64,000 bases of DNA from an uncultured Aquimarina sp. (lineage in GTDB: Bacteria; Bacteroidota; Bacteroidia; Flavobacteriales; Flavobacteriaceae), in assembly GCA_947498765.1 (NCBI GenBank), contig CANMLG010000005.1:124001-188000 (forward strand). The letters are read 5' to 3'. Within the stretch, counting starts at the first letter, position 1, and each line of letters opens with the position of its first letter. Shown here piece after piece: positions 1 through 9,491 of the stretch. The notes beneath the pieces were generated by a model, which did no database searches, was not told the DNA's origin, and saw nothing but the letters and a program-made list of their open reading frames with translations. The position numbers and the translations under genes are program-made.

Positions 1-26
1 CGTGTTGCCAGTTACACCATAGACCA
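1..26 (-). tRNA. tRNA-Gln, 5' part only (cut by window start)
   Basis: Read on the minus strand, the first 26 bases give the 5' acceptor strand TGGTCTA, the TG linker, a D arm with the GTGT/ACAC stem around AACTGGCA, and the first G of the anticodon arm. This matches the usual bacterial glutamine tRNA 5' half. The anticodon and 3' half lie outside the window, so the isoacceptor cannot be read. A full TTG-N19-TAnnTTTG promoter sits just upstream, which supports a real stable-RNA gene. Confidence 0.75.
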
Positions 27-44
27 GTGTTTTAAACACGGGTG

Positions 45-74
45 CAAATATAGAACTTAATTCCCTTGTGACAA
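45..74 (-). promoter_or_regulatory. Bacteroidota-type promoter for tRNA-Gln
   Basis: On the minus strand a TTG (-33 element, 74-72) is followed by exactly 19 bases and TATATTTG (-7 element, 52-45). This is the Bacteroidota housekeeping sigma consensus TTG-N19-TAnnTTTG, with the same spacing as the rpmH and DUF2795 promoters in this window. The tRNA starts about 19 bases downstream. Confidence 0.7.
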
Positions 75-116
75 ATTTTTTTTAGTTAAAAATTAAACTT
101 TTTTTCAAAGCCACAC

Positions 117-857
117 TCACTCAGATTCTTTCCCCTTGAAAATCAAAGACAAAATAATATACAAAATAATAACTGAGGTTATTCCTATATATTTAAATAG
201 CAAAAGCAGCACTATTGAAGAAACAATTAACAAGTAACGCACCCAATTATCTTTAAAATTCAAATTTTTAAATTTCAAAGCAAAAAGCCTCATTTTTGAG
301 TTAAGTAAATAGCAACTTAAAATTGTTATCATCATCAACACCCAAATATTATCCAACATAACCTCGACAACTCCTGAAGATTGATATATACTTATCAAAC
401 CTATACTAATTACCAATAAAGTATTTGCTGGTGTTGGCAAACCAATAAATGAACTTGTCTGTCGTGTATCAATATTAAAATTTGCCAAACGATAACACGA
501 CGCCAAGGTTATCAAAAAACCAAAAAAAGGCACCCACTCAACAGCATTCCAACCTACAACCTCAATTGGAAGCGCATCATTAACAGCACTAGATTGCAAC
601 ATTAATTGAAACATAAACACACCCGGAACAACTCCACTTGTGACCATATCTGCTAATGAATCCAATTGCAATCCCAACTCACTATTTGCTTTAAATAAGC
701 GTGCAAAAAAGCCATCAAAAAAATCAAAAAATATACCCAATGCTGTAAACAATGCCGCGACAGTCAACTGATTTACACAAGCAAAATAGACTGCTATACA
801 ACCCGAAAACAAGTTTAACAATGTTATTATATTAGGAATTTGTTTTTTTATAGACAT
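117..857 (-). CDS. pssA: CDP-diacylglycerol--serine O-phosphatidyltransferase
   Basis: This 246-residue integral membrane enzyme transfers a phosphatidyl group from CDP-diacylglycerol to serine, making phosphatidylserine, the precursor of phosphatidylethanolamine. The CDP-alcohol phosphatidyltransferase signature DG-x2-AR-x8-G-x3-D-x3-D is complete (starting DGFFAR, ending DSLAD, about residues 48-70) and holds the metal-binding aspartates. Several hydrophobic helices follow, and the last 40 residues are almost entirely hydrophobic. It is transcribed toward the tRNA-Gln and diverges from the PorV-like gene. The ATG start directly precedes a typical short lysine-containing N-terminus (MSIKKQIPN). 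Family assignment is firm. Confidence 0.93.
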   Translation of the reverse strand: MSIKKQIPNIITLLNLFSGCIAVYFACVNQLTVAALFTALGIFFDFFDGFFARLFKANSELGLQLDSLADMVTSGVVPGVFMFQLMLQSSAVNDALPIEVVGWNAVEWVPFFGFLITLASCYRLANFNIDTRQTSSFIGLPTPANTLLVISIGLISIYQSSGVVEVMLDNIWVLMMITILSCYLLNSKMRLFALKFKNLNFKDNWVRYLLIVSSIVLLLLFKYIGITSVIILYIILSLIFKGKESE

Positions 858-947
858 ATATTTGTAGGTATTTACTTATTACTTTAAGTGCCTTATACAA
901 TAAGCACAAGTAAATAAAGTTTAATATATTACAAAAATGTAACATCT

Positions 948-2066
948 TTGCAAAAAAAACAGCCTTTGAGAAACATATTTTTTTTAATGTTATTGACCGG
1001 GACTATTATTTCGGTTAAATCTCAAACTCGTAAATATTCAAACGAGTTTTTAAATATTGGTGTAGATGCCGCAGCGTTTGGAAAATCTAATGCCGTAGTT
1101 GCTTCAACAAACGATGTTAATGCCGCATACTGGAATCCCGCCGGACTGATCAACATTAAAGACAAACAATTGGCTTTAATGCATGCTTCATATTTTGCAA
1201 ATATTGCAAATTATGATTACGCCGCCTTTGCCACACCCATAGACGAAAAAAGCGCCTTAGCTCTTTCTATTATCCGATTTGGTGTTGATGATATTCTTGA
1301 CACAAGAGCCTTAATTACGGCTGGCGGTGACATTACCCCTTTTGAAGAATTACCAAGATTCTCAACTGCCGATTATGCTTTTACCTTGTCATATGCTCGA
1401 AAACCCTTTAATAAAAACTTTAGCTATGGTATAAACGCCAAAGTTGTACGCAGAATTATTGGAGATTTTGCCTCAGCTTGGGGCTTTGGACTCGATGCCG
1501 GCTTACACCTTACTAGCAAAAATAAAGCATGGAAATTTGGTATTATGATTCGTGATTTAACCACCACTTATAACTCATGGCAAATTGAAGATGGAATTTT
1601 TGATAATGATCTTGGAGATAACCCTAGAGGGAATGGCAGTCCGAATGCTTTAAACAGACAAGAAGCGCCACAAACTACCGAAATTACACTTCCAAGTGTA
1701 CGAATGGGACTTAATAAAACCTTCACTATAAATAGAGATGTCGGTATAGATTTTGAGGCCGATGGAAATTTTAGATTTGCTCAAACCAATGACGTAATTA
1801 GCTCCTCTTCATTTAGTATTTCACCTGCTTTTGGATTTGAAGCTAATTTTAGAAAATTCATTTTTTTACGTGGTGGTGTTGGAAATTTCCAAAAAGTAAA
1901 ACAATTTGACAACACCAATGAACTTGGATTTCAACCTAATTTTGGCTTAGGCTTTCATTATAAAGGAGTATCTGTTGATTACGCCCTTACCGATATTGGT
2001 GACCAAAGTGCTTCTTTATATTCTAATGTATTTTCAATTCGAATTGACTGGAGTCTTTTTAGATAG
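948..2066 (+). CDS. PorV/PorQ-family outer-membrane protein (PorV2-like)
   Basis: The protein begins with a signal peptide ending near SVKSQ, followed by the family pattern FLNIGVDAAAFGKSNAVVAS and YWNPAGL, then alternating beta strands typical of the FadL-like barrel of PorV/PorQ proteins. In Bacteroidota these outer-membrane proteins are part of, or associated with, the type IX secretion system, which fits the T9SS sorting domains found in this window. The start is uncertain: the reading frame can begin with TTG at 948, but that TTG lies inside CATCTTTG (943-950), which resembles a -7 promoter element. A TTG at 966 would give a cleaner signal peptide (RNIFFLMLLTGTIISVKSQ). The only nearby ATG (987) leaves a very short hydrophobic segment. 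Confidence 0.8.
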   Translation: MQKKQPLRNIFFLMLLTGTIISVKSQTRKYSNEFLNIGVDAAAFGKSNAVVASTNDVNAAYWNPAGLINIKDKQLALMHASYFANIANYDYAAFATPIDEKSALALSIIRFGVDDILDTRALITAGGDITPFEELPRFSTADYAFTLSYARKPFNKNFSYGINAKVVRRIIGDFASAWGFGLDAGLHLTSKNKAWKFGIMIRDLTTTYNSWQIEDGIFDNDLGDNPRGNGSPNALNRQEAPQTTEITLPSVRMGLNKTFTINRDVGIDFEADGNFRFAQTNDVISSSSFSISPAFGFEANFRKFIFLRGGVGNFQKVKQFDNTNELGFQPNFGLGFHYKGVSVDYALTDIGDQSASLYSNVFSIRIDWSLFR

Positions 2067-2278
2067 TAAAGACCAAAGACGCAATAAGCTTTTCGTTCTC
2101 TTATTATATTCTTTACCCTATTTTTTTATACTATCATCCACAAATTTAGCATTCATCACATAGTATAGAAAACATCAAATATATCAATCAGTACTCATTA
2201 GTTAAGAACCAAAAAAACGTGTAGTTAATAATTCGTAGTTTGATAATTAACACTTAGTTTTACCAAAAATTAAAGATT

Positions 2279-4162
2279 TTGATAAATTTTGTTTCTGTTG
2301 AAAATGTTTCTAAAGCATTTGGAGAGCGTGTATTGTTTGAAAATATTTCATTTGGTATTAATGAAGGACAAAAAATTGGTTTCGTTGCTAAAAACGGAAC
2401 TGGTAAAACCTCCTTGTTAAATATTGTTACAAAAAGTGACCCATCGGACACCGGCCAGGTTGTTTACCGAAAAGGCCTTAAAATAGCTTTTTTACCTCAA
2501 GAGCCTAATTTAGATCCTAAACTTTCCATTGAAGAAACTATTTTTACTGGTGATAATGAAAGCTTACAAGCTATTGAAGCCTACGAAAAAGCCGTCCTAA
2601 ACCCCGAAGATACTGAGGCATTTCAAGCTGCTTTTGATCAAATGGATCAAGCACAAGCATGGGATTTTGAAACAGAATATAAGCAAATACTTTCTAAACT
2701 TAAACTAGATAACTTATCCCTTAAAGTAGACTCTCTTTCAGGTGGACAAAGAAAGCGTTTAGCTTTAGCAAACGTACTTTTGAGCAAACCCGAACTAGTA
2801 TTTTTAGACGAACCTACCAATCATTTGGATTTAGAAATGATTGAGTGGCTTGAAGAATACTTTGCCAATGAAAAGATTACACTTTTTATGATTACTCATG
2901 ATCGTTATTTTTTAGAAAATGTATGTAATGAAATTGTTGAATTAGACCAAGGTAGATTACATAGCTACAAAGGGAATTATGCCTATTACCTAGAAAAGAA
3001 AGAACAGCGTTTAACTGCTGAAGCTACCGAACTAAGCAAAGCAAAACATCTTTTTAAAAAAGAATTAGAGTGGATGCGCCGACAACCTAAGGCACGAACC
3101 ACCAAATCAAAATCGCGTATAGATGACTTTTTTGAAATTAAGAAAAAAGCACATCAGCGCAGAGCCGACCACCAAGTTACCTTAGAAATTAACATGGAAC
3201 GCATGGGAAGCAAAATTATTGAATTCCACAAAGTTTCTAAAAGCTATGGCGATTTAGTAATTACTGATAAATTTGATTATGTCTTTCAACGTGGTGAACG
3301 GATTGGTATTATTGGAAAAAATGGAACAGGTAAATCTTCATTTTTAAATCTACTAACAGGTATAGAATTGCCCGATAGCGGAAAAATTATTACCGGTGAA
3401 ACTATCAAAATAGGCTACTACACCCAAAAAGGAATCAAAGTAAAAGAAGGACAAAAAGTCATTGATGTTATTCGCGAATTTGGCGATTATATTCCTTTAA
3501 AAAAAGGAAGACAAATTTCGGCAGGTCAGTTATTGGAACAATTTTTATTTGACCGTAAAAAACAGCATGACTTTGTTGAAAAACTTAGTGGAGGCGAACG
3601 TAAGCGTCTTTATTTATGCACTGTTTTAATTCAGAATCCTAATTTTTTAATTCTCGATGAACCTACTAATGATTTAGATATTGTTACACTAAATGTTTTG
3701 GAAAGCTTTCTTTTAGATTTTCCTGGTTGCTTGGCTGTAGTATCTCACGATCGTTATTTTATGGATAAAATAGTAGATCATCTTTTTGTTTTTGAAGGCA
3801 AAGGAATTATTCAAGATTTCCCTGGTAACTATTCTGATTATCGCGTTTACGAAAGTAGTTCTAAATCAAAAAAAGAACCTACAACAACCACTAAAATTTC
3901 TGAAACTAAACAAGACAAAAACTCCTGGAAAAAAGAACAAAAAAGTACATCCCTATCCTTTAACGAACAAAAAGAATACAACAAAATAGAACGCGAATTA
4001 AAAAAACTCGAGCTTCAAAAAAAGGAAATTGAACAACAATTCGCGACTGAAAATTTTGAAGGCGATGCACTTATTGAAAAATCAAAAGAATTAGGCAAAA
4101 TCACTAATACTATTGAAGAAAAAGAAATACGCTGGATGGAATTAGCAGAAAAAATGGGATAA
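2279..4162 (+). CDS. ABC-F family ATPase (Uup-like)
   Basis: This 627-residue soluble protein has two ABC ATPase domains and no membrane segments, as in ABC-F factors that act on the ribosome. Domain 1 has Walker A KNGTGKTS (about residue 39), signature LSGGQRKRL and Walker B LVFLDEPTNHLD. Domain 2 has GKNGTGKSS, LSGGERKRL and FLILDEPTNDLD. The interdomain linker is basic and helical. The C-terminal 90 residues are lysine/glutamate rich and likely coiled coil, as in Uup. No ATG fits; translation appears to start at TTG 2279, directly before the conserved INFVSVENVSKAFGER. Exact subfamily (Uup versus another ABC-F) is inferred from the C-terminal coiled coil. Confidence 0.88.
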   Translation: MINFVSVENVSKAFGERVLFENISFGINEGQKIGFVAKNGTGKTSLLNIVTKSDPSDTGQVVYRKGLKIAFLPQEPNLDPKLSIEETIFTGDNESLQAIEAYEKAVLNPEDTEAFQAAFDQMDQAQAWDFETEYKQILSKLKLDNLSLKVDSLSGGQRKRLALANVLLSKPELVFLDEPTNHLDLEMIEWLEEYFANEKITLFMITHDRYFLENVCNEIVELDQGRLHSYKGNYAYYLEKKEQRLTAEATELSKAKHLFKKELEWMRRQPKARTTKSKSRIDDFFEIKKKAHQRRADHQVTLEINMERMGSKIIEFHKVSKSYGDLVITDKFDYVFQRGERIGIIGKNGTGKSSFLNLLTGIELPDSGKIITGETIKIGYYTQKGIKVKEGQKVIDVIREFGDYIPLKKGRQISAGQLLEQFLFDRKKQHDFVEKLSGGERKRLYLCTVLIQNPNFLILDEPTNDLDIVTLNVLESFLLDFPGCLAVVSHDRYFMDKIVDHLFVFEGKGIIQDFPGNYSDYRVYESSSKSKKEPTTTTKISETKQDKNSWKKEQKSTSLSFNEQKEYNKIERELKKLELQKKEIEQQFATENFEGDALIEKSKELGKITNTIEEKEIRWMELAEKMG

Positions 4163-4165
4163 ATA

Positions 4166-4232
4166 TGTTTGATGTTTGATGTTTGATGTTTGATGTTTGA
4201 TGTTTGATGTTTGATGTTTGATGTTTGATGTT
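4166..4232. repeat. Heptanucleotide tandem repeat (TGTTTGA)9
   Basis: Nine perfect copies of TGTTTGA run from 4166 to 4228, followed by a partial TGTT. The array starts 3 bases after the ABC-F stop codon and lies in the intergenic region before the methyltransferase-like gene. It is not coding in its present position. Perfect short repeats of this kind change length by slippage. Confidence 0.97.
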
Positions 4233-4325
4233 AATCTAAATTTATTTAAAATTGTGTCATTACTTTTTAATATATTCTTTTCAATAAATTTTAAACATCA
4301 TATCTGGAAAAATCGTAATTTTTAA

Positions 4326-4859
4326 ATGATGTCCGTTTTATTACAAAAATCATATTGGTTGTTTTTATTAAAATCAACAAATGAACATGGAGTACACTCC
4401 CCTTTTGTTTATGATTTGGTAACACGTTGCTTTTATAACAAAAAGGAAACAAATTCTTTACCAAAAAAAATCACTAAAAACACCACAAAACCACTTAAAA
4501 CAAAGCATATCAATCTATTGAATCGCATCATCGATTATTTAAAAATCACAAAAATAGCTGGTGAATTTAAAATTACTCACCTCCTTACTCAACTAACTGA
4601 AACTGAAAAAAATATTATCACTACCCAGTACGCTATTGCTGATTTAATTTTTATTCCTAAAAACTCACAAGAGACCAAACAAATAGACCAACTAAAACCT
4701 AATGCCCTTGCTATAATTGAACTACCCTACTCAAATAAAGATTTCTGGAAAAGTATTAAATCTCATAAAAACGCACACGTTGTAGTAGATACTTACTATT
4801 TTGGTTTTATTTTTAACAGAAAGCAACAAGCAAAAGAGGAATTTTATATACGTTTGTAA
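4326..4859 (+). CDS. Degenerate class I methyltransferase-like protein
   Basis: The N-terminus (YWLFLLKSTNEHGVHSPFVY, then DLVTRCFYNKK) matches a family of Bacteroidota class I SAM-dependent methyltransferases normally around 250 residues long. This copy has only 177 residues, and no glycine-rich SAM-binding motif (E/DxGxGxG) is visible where one is expected. The remainder is lysine rich with weak strand-helix alternation ending in a VVVDTYYFGFIFN strand resembling the family C-terminus. It may be a decayed or repurposed member without SAM binding. It sits between the ABC-F gene and the cobalamin adenosyltransferase. Function should not be assumed. Confidence 0.6.
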   Translation: MMSVLLQKSYWLFLLKSTNEHGVHSPFVYDLVTRCFYNKKETNSLPKKITKNTTKPLKTKHINLLNRIIDYLKITKIAGEFKITHLLTQLTETEKNIITTQYAIADLIFIPKNSQETKQIDQLKPNALAIIELPYSNKDFWKSIKSHKNAHVVVDTYYFGFIFNRKQQAKEEFYIRL

Positions 4860-4961
4860 AAATAGAATTGCTTCAATTTTAAGCATAAAACTTTTAAACC
4901 TTAAGCTACAAAAAGCTTTCTATTTAATTCAATCACAAGCTAAGGCTCTCAAAACACAACA

Positions 4962-5516
4962 ATGAAAATATACACCAAAACAGGAGATGAAGGCTTTACT
5001 AGCCTATACGGAGGTAAGCGTGTTCTTAAAAATAATAATCGCATTGATGCATACGGAACAATTGATGAGTTAAATTCTTTTGTTGGGCTACTCAGAGATC
5101 AAGAAATTGCTATTGAACATAAAAACTTTTTAACCCAAATACAAATAGAATTATTTAGCATTGGTTCCATTTTAGCTACCCCCCATAACAATCAAAAGAA
5201 AAAACTAAATATTCAAAAAGTAACTCCTAGTAAAATTGAAGCACTGGAAAATGAAATTGATCGTTTAGATACTTCTCTCAATCCTATGACTCATTTTATT
5301 TTACCTGGAGGCCATACAAGCGTGTCATATTGTCACGTTTCACGCACTATTTGCAGACGTGCAGAGCGTTTAACATATAGCTTACACCATAATGAACCCT
5401 TAGAAAAAGAAGTTTTAATCTATTTAAACAGGCTTTCTGATTATTTATTTGTACTGGCACGAAAGTTGTCAAAAGAATTAGAGGTTGAGGAAATCAAATG
5501 GATTCCTGAAAAATAA
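4962..5516 (+). CDS. PduO-type cob(I)alamin adenosyltransferase
   Basis: The enzyme transfers the adenosyl group of ATP to cob(I)alamin to make adenosylcobalamin. At 184 residues it has normal PduO-type length. The N-terminal ATP-binding motif TKTGDEGFTSLYGGKRV (residues 4-20) and the central RRAER motif, followed by NRLSDYLFVLAR, are both present. The start ATG is immediately followed by the conserved KIYTKTGD. It is in the same direction as the ABC-F gene, DUF2795 gene and secA, with 102 bases separating it from the gene before. Likely cytoplasmic and trimeric by family. Confidence 0.92.
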   Translation: MKIYTKTGDEGFTSLYGGKRVLKNNNRIDAYGTIDELNSFVGLLRDQEIAIEHKNFLTQIQIELFSIGSILATPHNNQKKKLNIQKVTPSKIEALENEIDRLDTSLNPMTHFILPGGHTSVSYCHVSRTICRRAERLTYSLHHNEPLEKEVLIYLNRLSDYLFVLARKLSKELEVEEIKWIPEK

Positions 5517-5580
5517 CAAGAAGCTATACATCTCAACATTAAGTTCTTATAAATTTATAATTAAAAAAATAAGTTTTCAC

Positions 5581-5610
5581 TTGCATTTGTTAAGTAAAAA
5601 TTTATTTTTG
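5581..5610 (+). promoter_or_regulatory. Bacteroidota-type promoter for the DUF2795 gene
   Basis: TTG (5581-5583) is separated by 19 bases from TATTTTTG (5603-5610), matching TTG-N19-TAnnTTTG. The start codon lies 19 bases further downstream, so the 5' leader would be only about a dozen bases. Confidence 0.65.
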
Positions 5611-5629
5611 CAAAAAAAATCACAGACAA

Positions 5630-5851
5630 ATGTATTGGACACTAGAACTAGCATCTTATTTAAGTGATGCACCTTGGCCAGCTACCAAAGATGAATTAAT
5701 AGATTATGCCATCAGAACTGGAGCCCCATTGGAAGTTGTAGAAAATCTACAAGCAATTGAGGACGAAGGTGATTCATATGATTCCATAGAAGAAATCTGG
5801 TCGGATTATCCAACTGATGAGGATTATCTCTGGAATGAAGATGAATACTAG
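5630..5851 (+). CDS. DUF2795 family protein
   Basis: A 73-residue, very acidic protein. It opens with YWTLELASYLSDAPWPATKD and ends in a run rich in D, E, Y and W. The helical core (ELIDYAIRTGAPLEVVENLQ) matches DUF2795, a small Bacteroidota family of unknown function. It has its own promoter and a strong terminator, so it is probably a monocistronic, well-expressed gene. It precedes secA. No enzymatic residues are evident. Confidence 0.85.
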   Translation: MYWTLELASYLSDAPWPATKDELIDYAIRTGAPLEVVENLQAIEDEGDSYDSIEEIWSDYPTDEDYLWNEDEY

Positions 5852-5875
5852 CCTTTACCCTAAATAAAACAACAC

Positions 5876-5903
5876 AAAAAGTCTCGATAGAGGCTTTTTT
5901 TTT
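5876..5903 (+). terminator. Rho-independent terminator after DUF2795
   Basis: AAAAAGTCTC pairs with GAGGCTTTTT (one G-T wobble) around a GATA tetraloop, followed by a run of T. Confidence 0.8.
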
Positions 5904-6020
5904 GCGTAAATTACGCCAAATAAACAATATCAGATTCCAACTCACGTTGGGATTAATCTAACGCATACTTTTAACTATTTTTAACAAATAATTAAAGGAT
6001 GTTTCATTAACAATACAATC

Positions 6021-9000
6021 ATGGGAATTTTAGATTCTGTACTTAAAGTATTTGTCGGGGACAAATCCAAAAAAGACGTTAAGGCAATACAGCCTATTTT
6101 AAATAAAATTAAAGAAGCGGAAGCCAAATTAGCCAATATTACTAACGATGAGCTAAGAGCAAAAACAAATGCATTCAAAAAAATTATTATTGAGGCAAAA
6201 GCAGATGTTGTTTCGCAAATTGAAGCCTTAAAAACAAAAGCTGATAGCACCGCCGATATTGATGCTCGTGAGGATATTTATACAGAAATTGATAGCCTTG
6301 AAATAAAAGCACTAGAAATAACAGACAAAACATTGAATGAAATTTTACCCGATGCTTTTGCTGTTGTCAAAGAAACTGCTCGTCGTTTTACCAATAATGA
6401 CAGTGTCGAGGTTACTGCTTCTGAATATGACCGTCAACTTTCGGCAACAAAAGAATATGTTACATTACATGACAACTCAGCAACATGGGCCACAAGTTGG
6501 AATGCTGCGGGTACACTAGTTTCATGGAACATGATCCATTATGATGTACAATTAATAGGTGGTGTTGCTTTACACAAAGGAAATATTGCCGAAATGCATA
6601 CTGGTGAAGGAAAAACTTTGGTAGCTACCCTACCCGTTTATTTAAATGCGCTTACTGGAAATGGTGTACACTTAGTAACCGTAAATGATTACCTAGCACG
6701 TCGTGATAGTGAATGGATGGCGCCATTGTTCCAATTCCATGGATTAAGTATTGATTGTATTGACAATCATAGGCCAAATTCTGAAGCTAGAAGAAATGCT
6801 TACAACTCTGATATTGTATATGGAACTAACAATGAATTCGGATTTGACTACCTAAGAGATAACATGTCTCACGCACCCGAAGATTTAGTGCAACGCAAAC
6901 ACAATTACGCTATTGTTGATGAGGTGGATTCTGTATTAATTGATGATGCCCGTACACCTTTAATTATTTCTGGTCCTGTACCAAAAGGGGATATCCATGA
7001 ATATGATTTACTAAAACCAGGTATTGCAAGTATAGTTAATCTTCAACAAAAATATTTAACTGGTGTTTTAGCCGATGCCAAAAAATTAATTAAAGAAGGG
7101 AATACAAAAGATGGTGGGTTCAAATTACTGCAAGCTTACCGAGGTATTCCTAAAAACAAAGCTTTAATTAAGTATTTGAGTGAAGAGGGAGTAAAACAAT
7201 TACTTCAAAAAACTGAAAATCAATACATGCAGGATAACAATAGGGACATGCATCTTATTGATGTTGACTTATACTATGTTATTGAAGAAAAAAACAATCA
7301 AATTGACCTTACAGATAAAGGAATTGCTCATATTTCTAAAGAAGGAGATTCTGATTTCTTTATTCTTCCAGAAATTGCTGTGGAAATTTCTAAAATTGAA
7401 AAATTAGGATTAAACGCCGAAGAAGAAGCCGCTAAAAAAGAAGAATTATTTCGAGATTATAGTGTTAAAAGTGAACGTATACACACGGTAACTCAATTAC
7501 TAAAAGCCTACTCTCTTTTTGAAAAAGATATAGAGTACGTGGTTATGGACAATAAAGTAAAAATTGTCGATGAGCAAACAGGTCGTATTATGGATGGGCG
7601 TCGTTTTTCAGACGGATTACACCAAGCCCTAGAAGCTAAAGAAAATGTAAAAATTGAAGATGCCACGCAAACTTTAGCTACCGTGACTCTTCAAAACTAC
7701 TTCCGTATGTACCACAAACTATCTGGTATGACAGGTACAGCGGTTACTGAAGCTGGTGAATTTTGGGAAATTTATAAATTAGATGTTATCGAAATCCCTA
7801 CAAATAAACCTATTGCTAGAGATGACCGTCAAGATTTAATTTACAAAACAAAACGTGAAAAGTACAATGCTGTTATTGAAGATGTTGTGAAAATTTCACA
7901 AGCTGGTCGCCCTGTTCTTATTGGTACCACTTCCGTAGAAATATCTGAACTACTAAGTCGTATGTTAAACATGCGCAAAGTAAAACACAATGTACTTAAT
8001 GCTAAATTACACCAAAAAGAAGCCGACATTGTTGCAGAAGCAGGTAATCCTGGCGTAGTAACCATTGCTACCAATATGGCTGGACGTGGTACGGATATCA
8101 AGTTATCAAAAGAAGTACTCGATGCAGGAGGTTTAGCTATTATTGGTACAGAACGCCATGACTCGCGAAGAGTTGACCGCCAGTTACGTGGTCGTGCAGG
8201 TCGTCAAGGAGATGTCGGTAGCTCACAATTCTATGTGTCATTAGAAGATAATTTAATGCGTTTGTTTGGCTCAGAAAGGATTGCCAAACTGATGGATAAA
8301 ATGAATATTGAAGATGGCGAAGTACTCCAAGCCAAAATGCTCTCTAACTCAATTGAACGCGCTCAGAAAAAAGTAGAAGAAAACAATTTTGGTACCCGTA
8401 AGCATCTATTAGAATATGATGACGTAATGAATGCGCAACGTGAAGTTGTTTACAAACGAAGACGCCATGCATTATACGGAGAACGTTTAAAAGTAGATAT
8501 TGCAAATATGCTTTATGAGTTATCGGAAAATGTTGCTGAAGGCAATAGTATAACTCAAGATTATAAAAACTTCGAATTTGAATTAATTCGTTATTTTGCT
8601 ATGCCAAGCCCTGTAACTGAACAAGAGTTTAATTCGCTTAGCGCAGAAAAGTTAACTGGAAAAGTATATCATGCGGCATTAAAACATTATGAAAGTAAAA
8701 TGGAACATACTTCTACGGAAGTATACCGAGTAATTAAACAAATTTACGAAGACCCCAACAACCAATTTGAACGTATTGGTGTGCCTTTTTCTGATGGTAT
8801 AAAATCTTTAAATGTAGGCACTAATTTAGAAAAAGCATATAACAGCGAAGGAAAACAAATCATATCTGATTTTGAAAAAAATATCACTTTAGCGCTTATT
8901 GATGATGCTTGGAAAACTCATTTACGCAAAATGGATGAGCTAAAACAAAGTGTCCGTTTAGCCGTTCATGAACAAAAAGATCCTTTACTTATATATAAGT

Positions 9001-9380
9001 TCGAAGCCTTTGAACTATTTAAAGCCATGCTTCAAAGCTTAAATAAAGATGTAATTTCTTTCTTATTTAAAGCTGAATTACCATCAGCAAATCCAAATGA
9101 AGTTCAAGCTGCAGAACAACACCAACAGCAAGAAATGCATACTCAAAAAGAAGAAATTCAAAATTTAGAAGAACGAACAAATCAAAATAGAGCTATTGCC
9201 AATGCACAACATCAGCAACAGCAAGCTCCCGTTGAAACTATTGTTAGAGAAGAACCTAAAATAGGACGTAATGACAAAATTGTTATTAAAAATTTGGTAA
9301 ACGGAGAAACCAAAACAGTAAAGTTTAAACAAGCTATTCCTTTACTAGAAAAAGGATGGGTTGTTGTTCAAAAGGCTTAA
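6021..9380 (+). CDS. secA: Preprotein translocase ATPase SecA
   Basis: SecA is the ATP motor that drives unfolded preproteins through SecYEG. This 1119-residue protein has the Walker A region MHTGEGKTLVATLP (about residues 191-204), the DEVD box with DDARTPLIISGP, the preprotein cross-linking domain, and motor domain 2 with ATNMAGRGTDI and RQLRGRAGRQGD. The helical scaffold follows (LRKMDELKQSV). The C-terminus lacks the CxCxSG zinc motif of E. coli SecA and instead ends in a Q/H-rich linker and a short basic domain (GRNDKIVIKNLVNGETK), as is common in Bacteroidota. It exports the signal-peptide proteins encoded around it. Confidence 0.97.
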   Translation: MGILDSVLKVFVGDKSKKDVKAIQPILNKIKEAEAKLANITNDELRAKTNAFKKIIIEAKADVVSQIEALKTKADSTADIDAREDIYTEIDSLEIKALEITDKTLNEILPDAFAVVKETARRFTNNDSVEVTASEYDRQLSATKEYVTLHDNSATWATSWNAAGTLVSWNMIHYDVQLIGGVALHKGNIAEMHTGEGKTLVATLPVYLNALTGNGVHLVTVNDYLARRDSEWMAPLFQFHGLSIDCIDNHRPNSEARRNAYNSDIVYGTNNEFGFDYLRDNMSHAPEDLVQRKHNYAIVDEVDSVLIDDARTPLIISGPVPKGDIHEYDLLKPGIASIVNLQQKYLTGVLADAKKLIKEGNTKDGGFKLLQAYRGIPKNKALIKYLSEEGVKQLLQKTENQYMQDNNRDMHLIDVDLYYVIEEKNNQIDLTDKGIAHISKEGDSDFFILPEIAVEISKIEKLGLNAEEEAAKKEELFRDYSVKSERIHTVTQLLKAYSLFEKDIEYVVMDNKVKIVDEQTGRIMDGRRFSDGLHQALEAKENVKIEDATQTLATVTLQNYFRMYHKLSGMTGTAVTEAGEFWEIYKLDVIEIPTNKPIARDDRQDLIYKTKREKYNAVIEDVVKISQAGRPVLIGTTSVEISELLSRMLNMRKVKHNVLNAKLHQKEADIVAEAGNPGVVTIATNMAGRGTDIKLSKEVLDAGGLAIIGTERHDSRRVDRQLRGRAGRQGDVGSSQFYVSLEDNLMRLFGSERIAKLMDKMNIEDGEVLQAKMLSNSIERAQKKVEENNFGTRKHLLEYDDVMNAQREVVYKRRRHALYGERLKVDIANMLYELSENVAEGNSITQDYKNFEFELIRYFAMPSPVTEQEFNSLSAEKLTGKVYHAALKHYESKMEHTSTEVYRVIKQIYEDPNNQFERIGVPFSDGIKSLNVGTNLEKAYNSEGKQIISDFEKNITLALIDDAWKTHLRKMDELKQSVRLAVHEQKDPLLIYKFEAFELFKAMLQSLNKDVISFLFKAELPSANPNEVQAAEQHQQQEMHTQKEEIQNLEERTNQNRAIANAQHQQQQAPVETIVREEPKIGRNDKIVIKNLVNGETKTVKFKQAIPLLEKGWVVVQKA

Positions 9381-9448
9381 TTTTTTAACATTTGATGTAA
9401 AAAATTAACATTTTTCTTAATGTAAAATAATTTTTAAAAATAATTTTT

Positions 9449-9491
9449 AAAAAAGGTTGTAGTCCTACTATTGGATTACAACCTTTTTTTT
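9449..9491 (+). terminator. Rho-independent terminator after secA
   Basis: AAAAGGTTGTAGTCC (9451-9465) pairs with GGATTACAACCTTTT (9473 onward) with one mismatch, followed by a T run. It lies 70 bases after the secA stop in the 380-base gap before the GH16 gene. Confidence 0.85.

Noticed and set aside
4166-4232. Heptanucleotide array considered as a CRISPR
   Set aside because: No spacers between units and only 7-base repeats.
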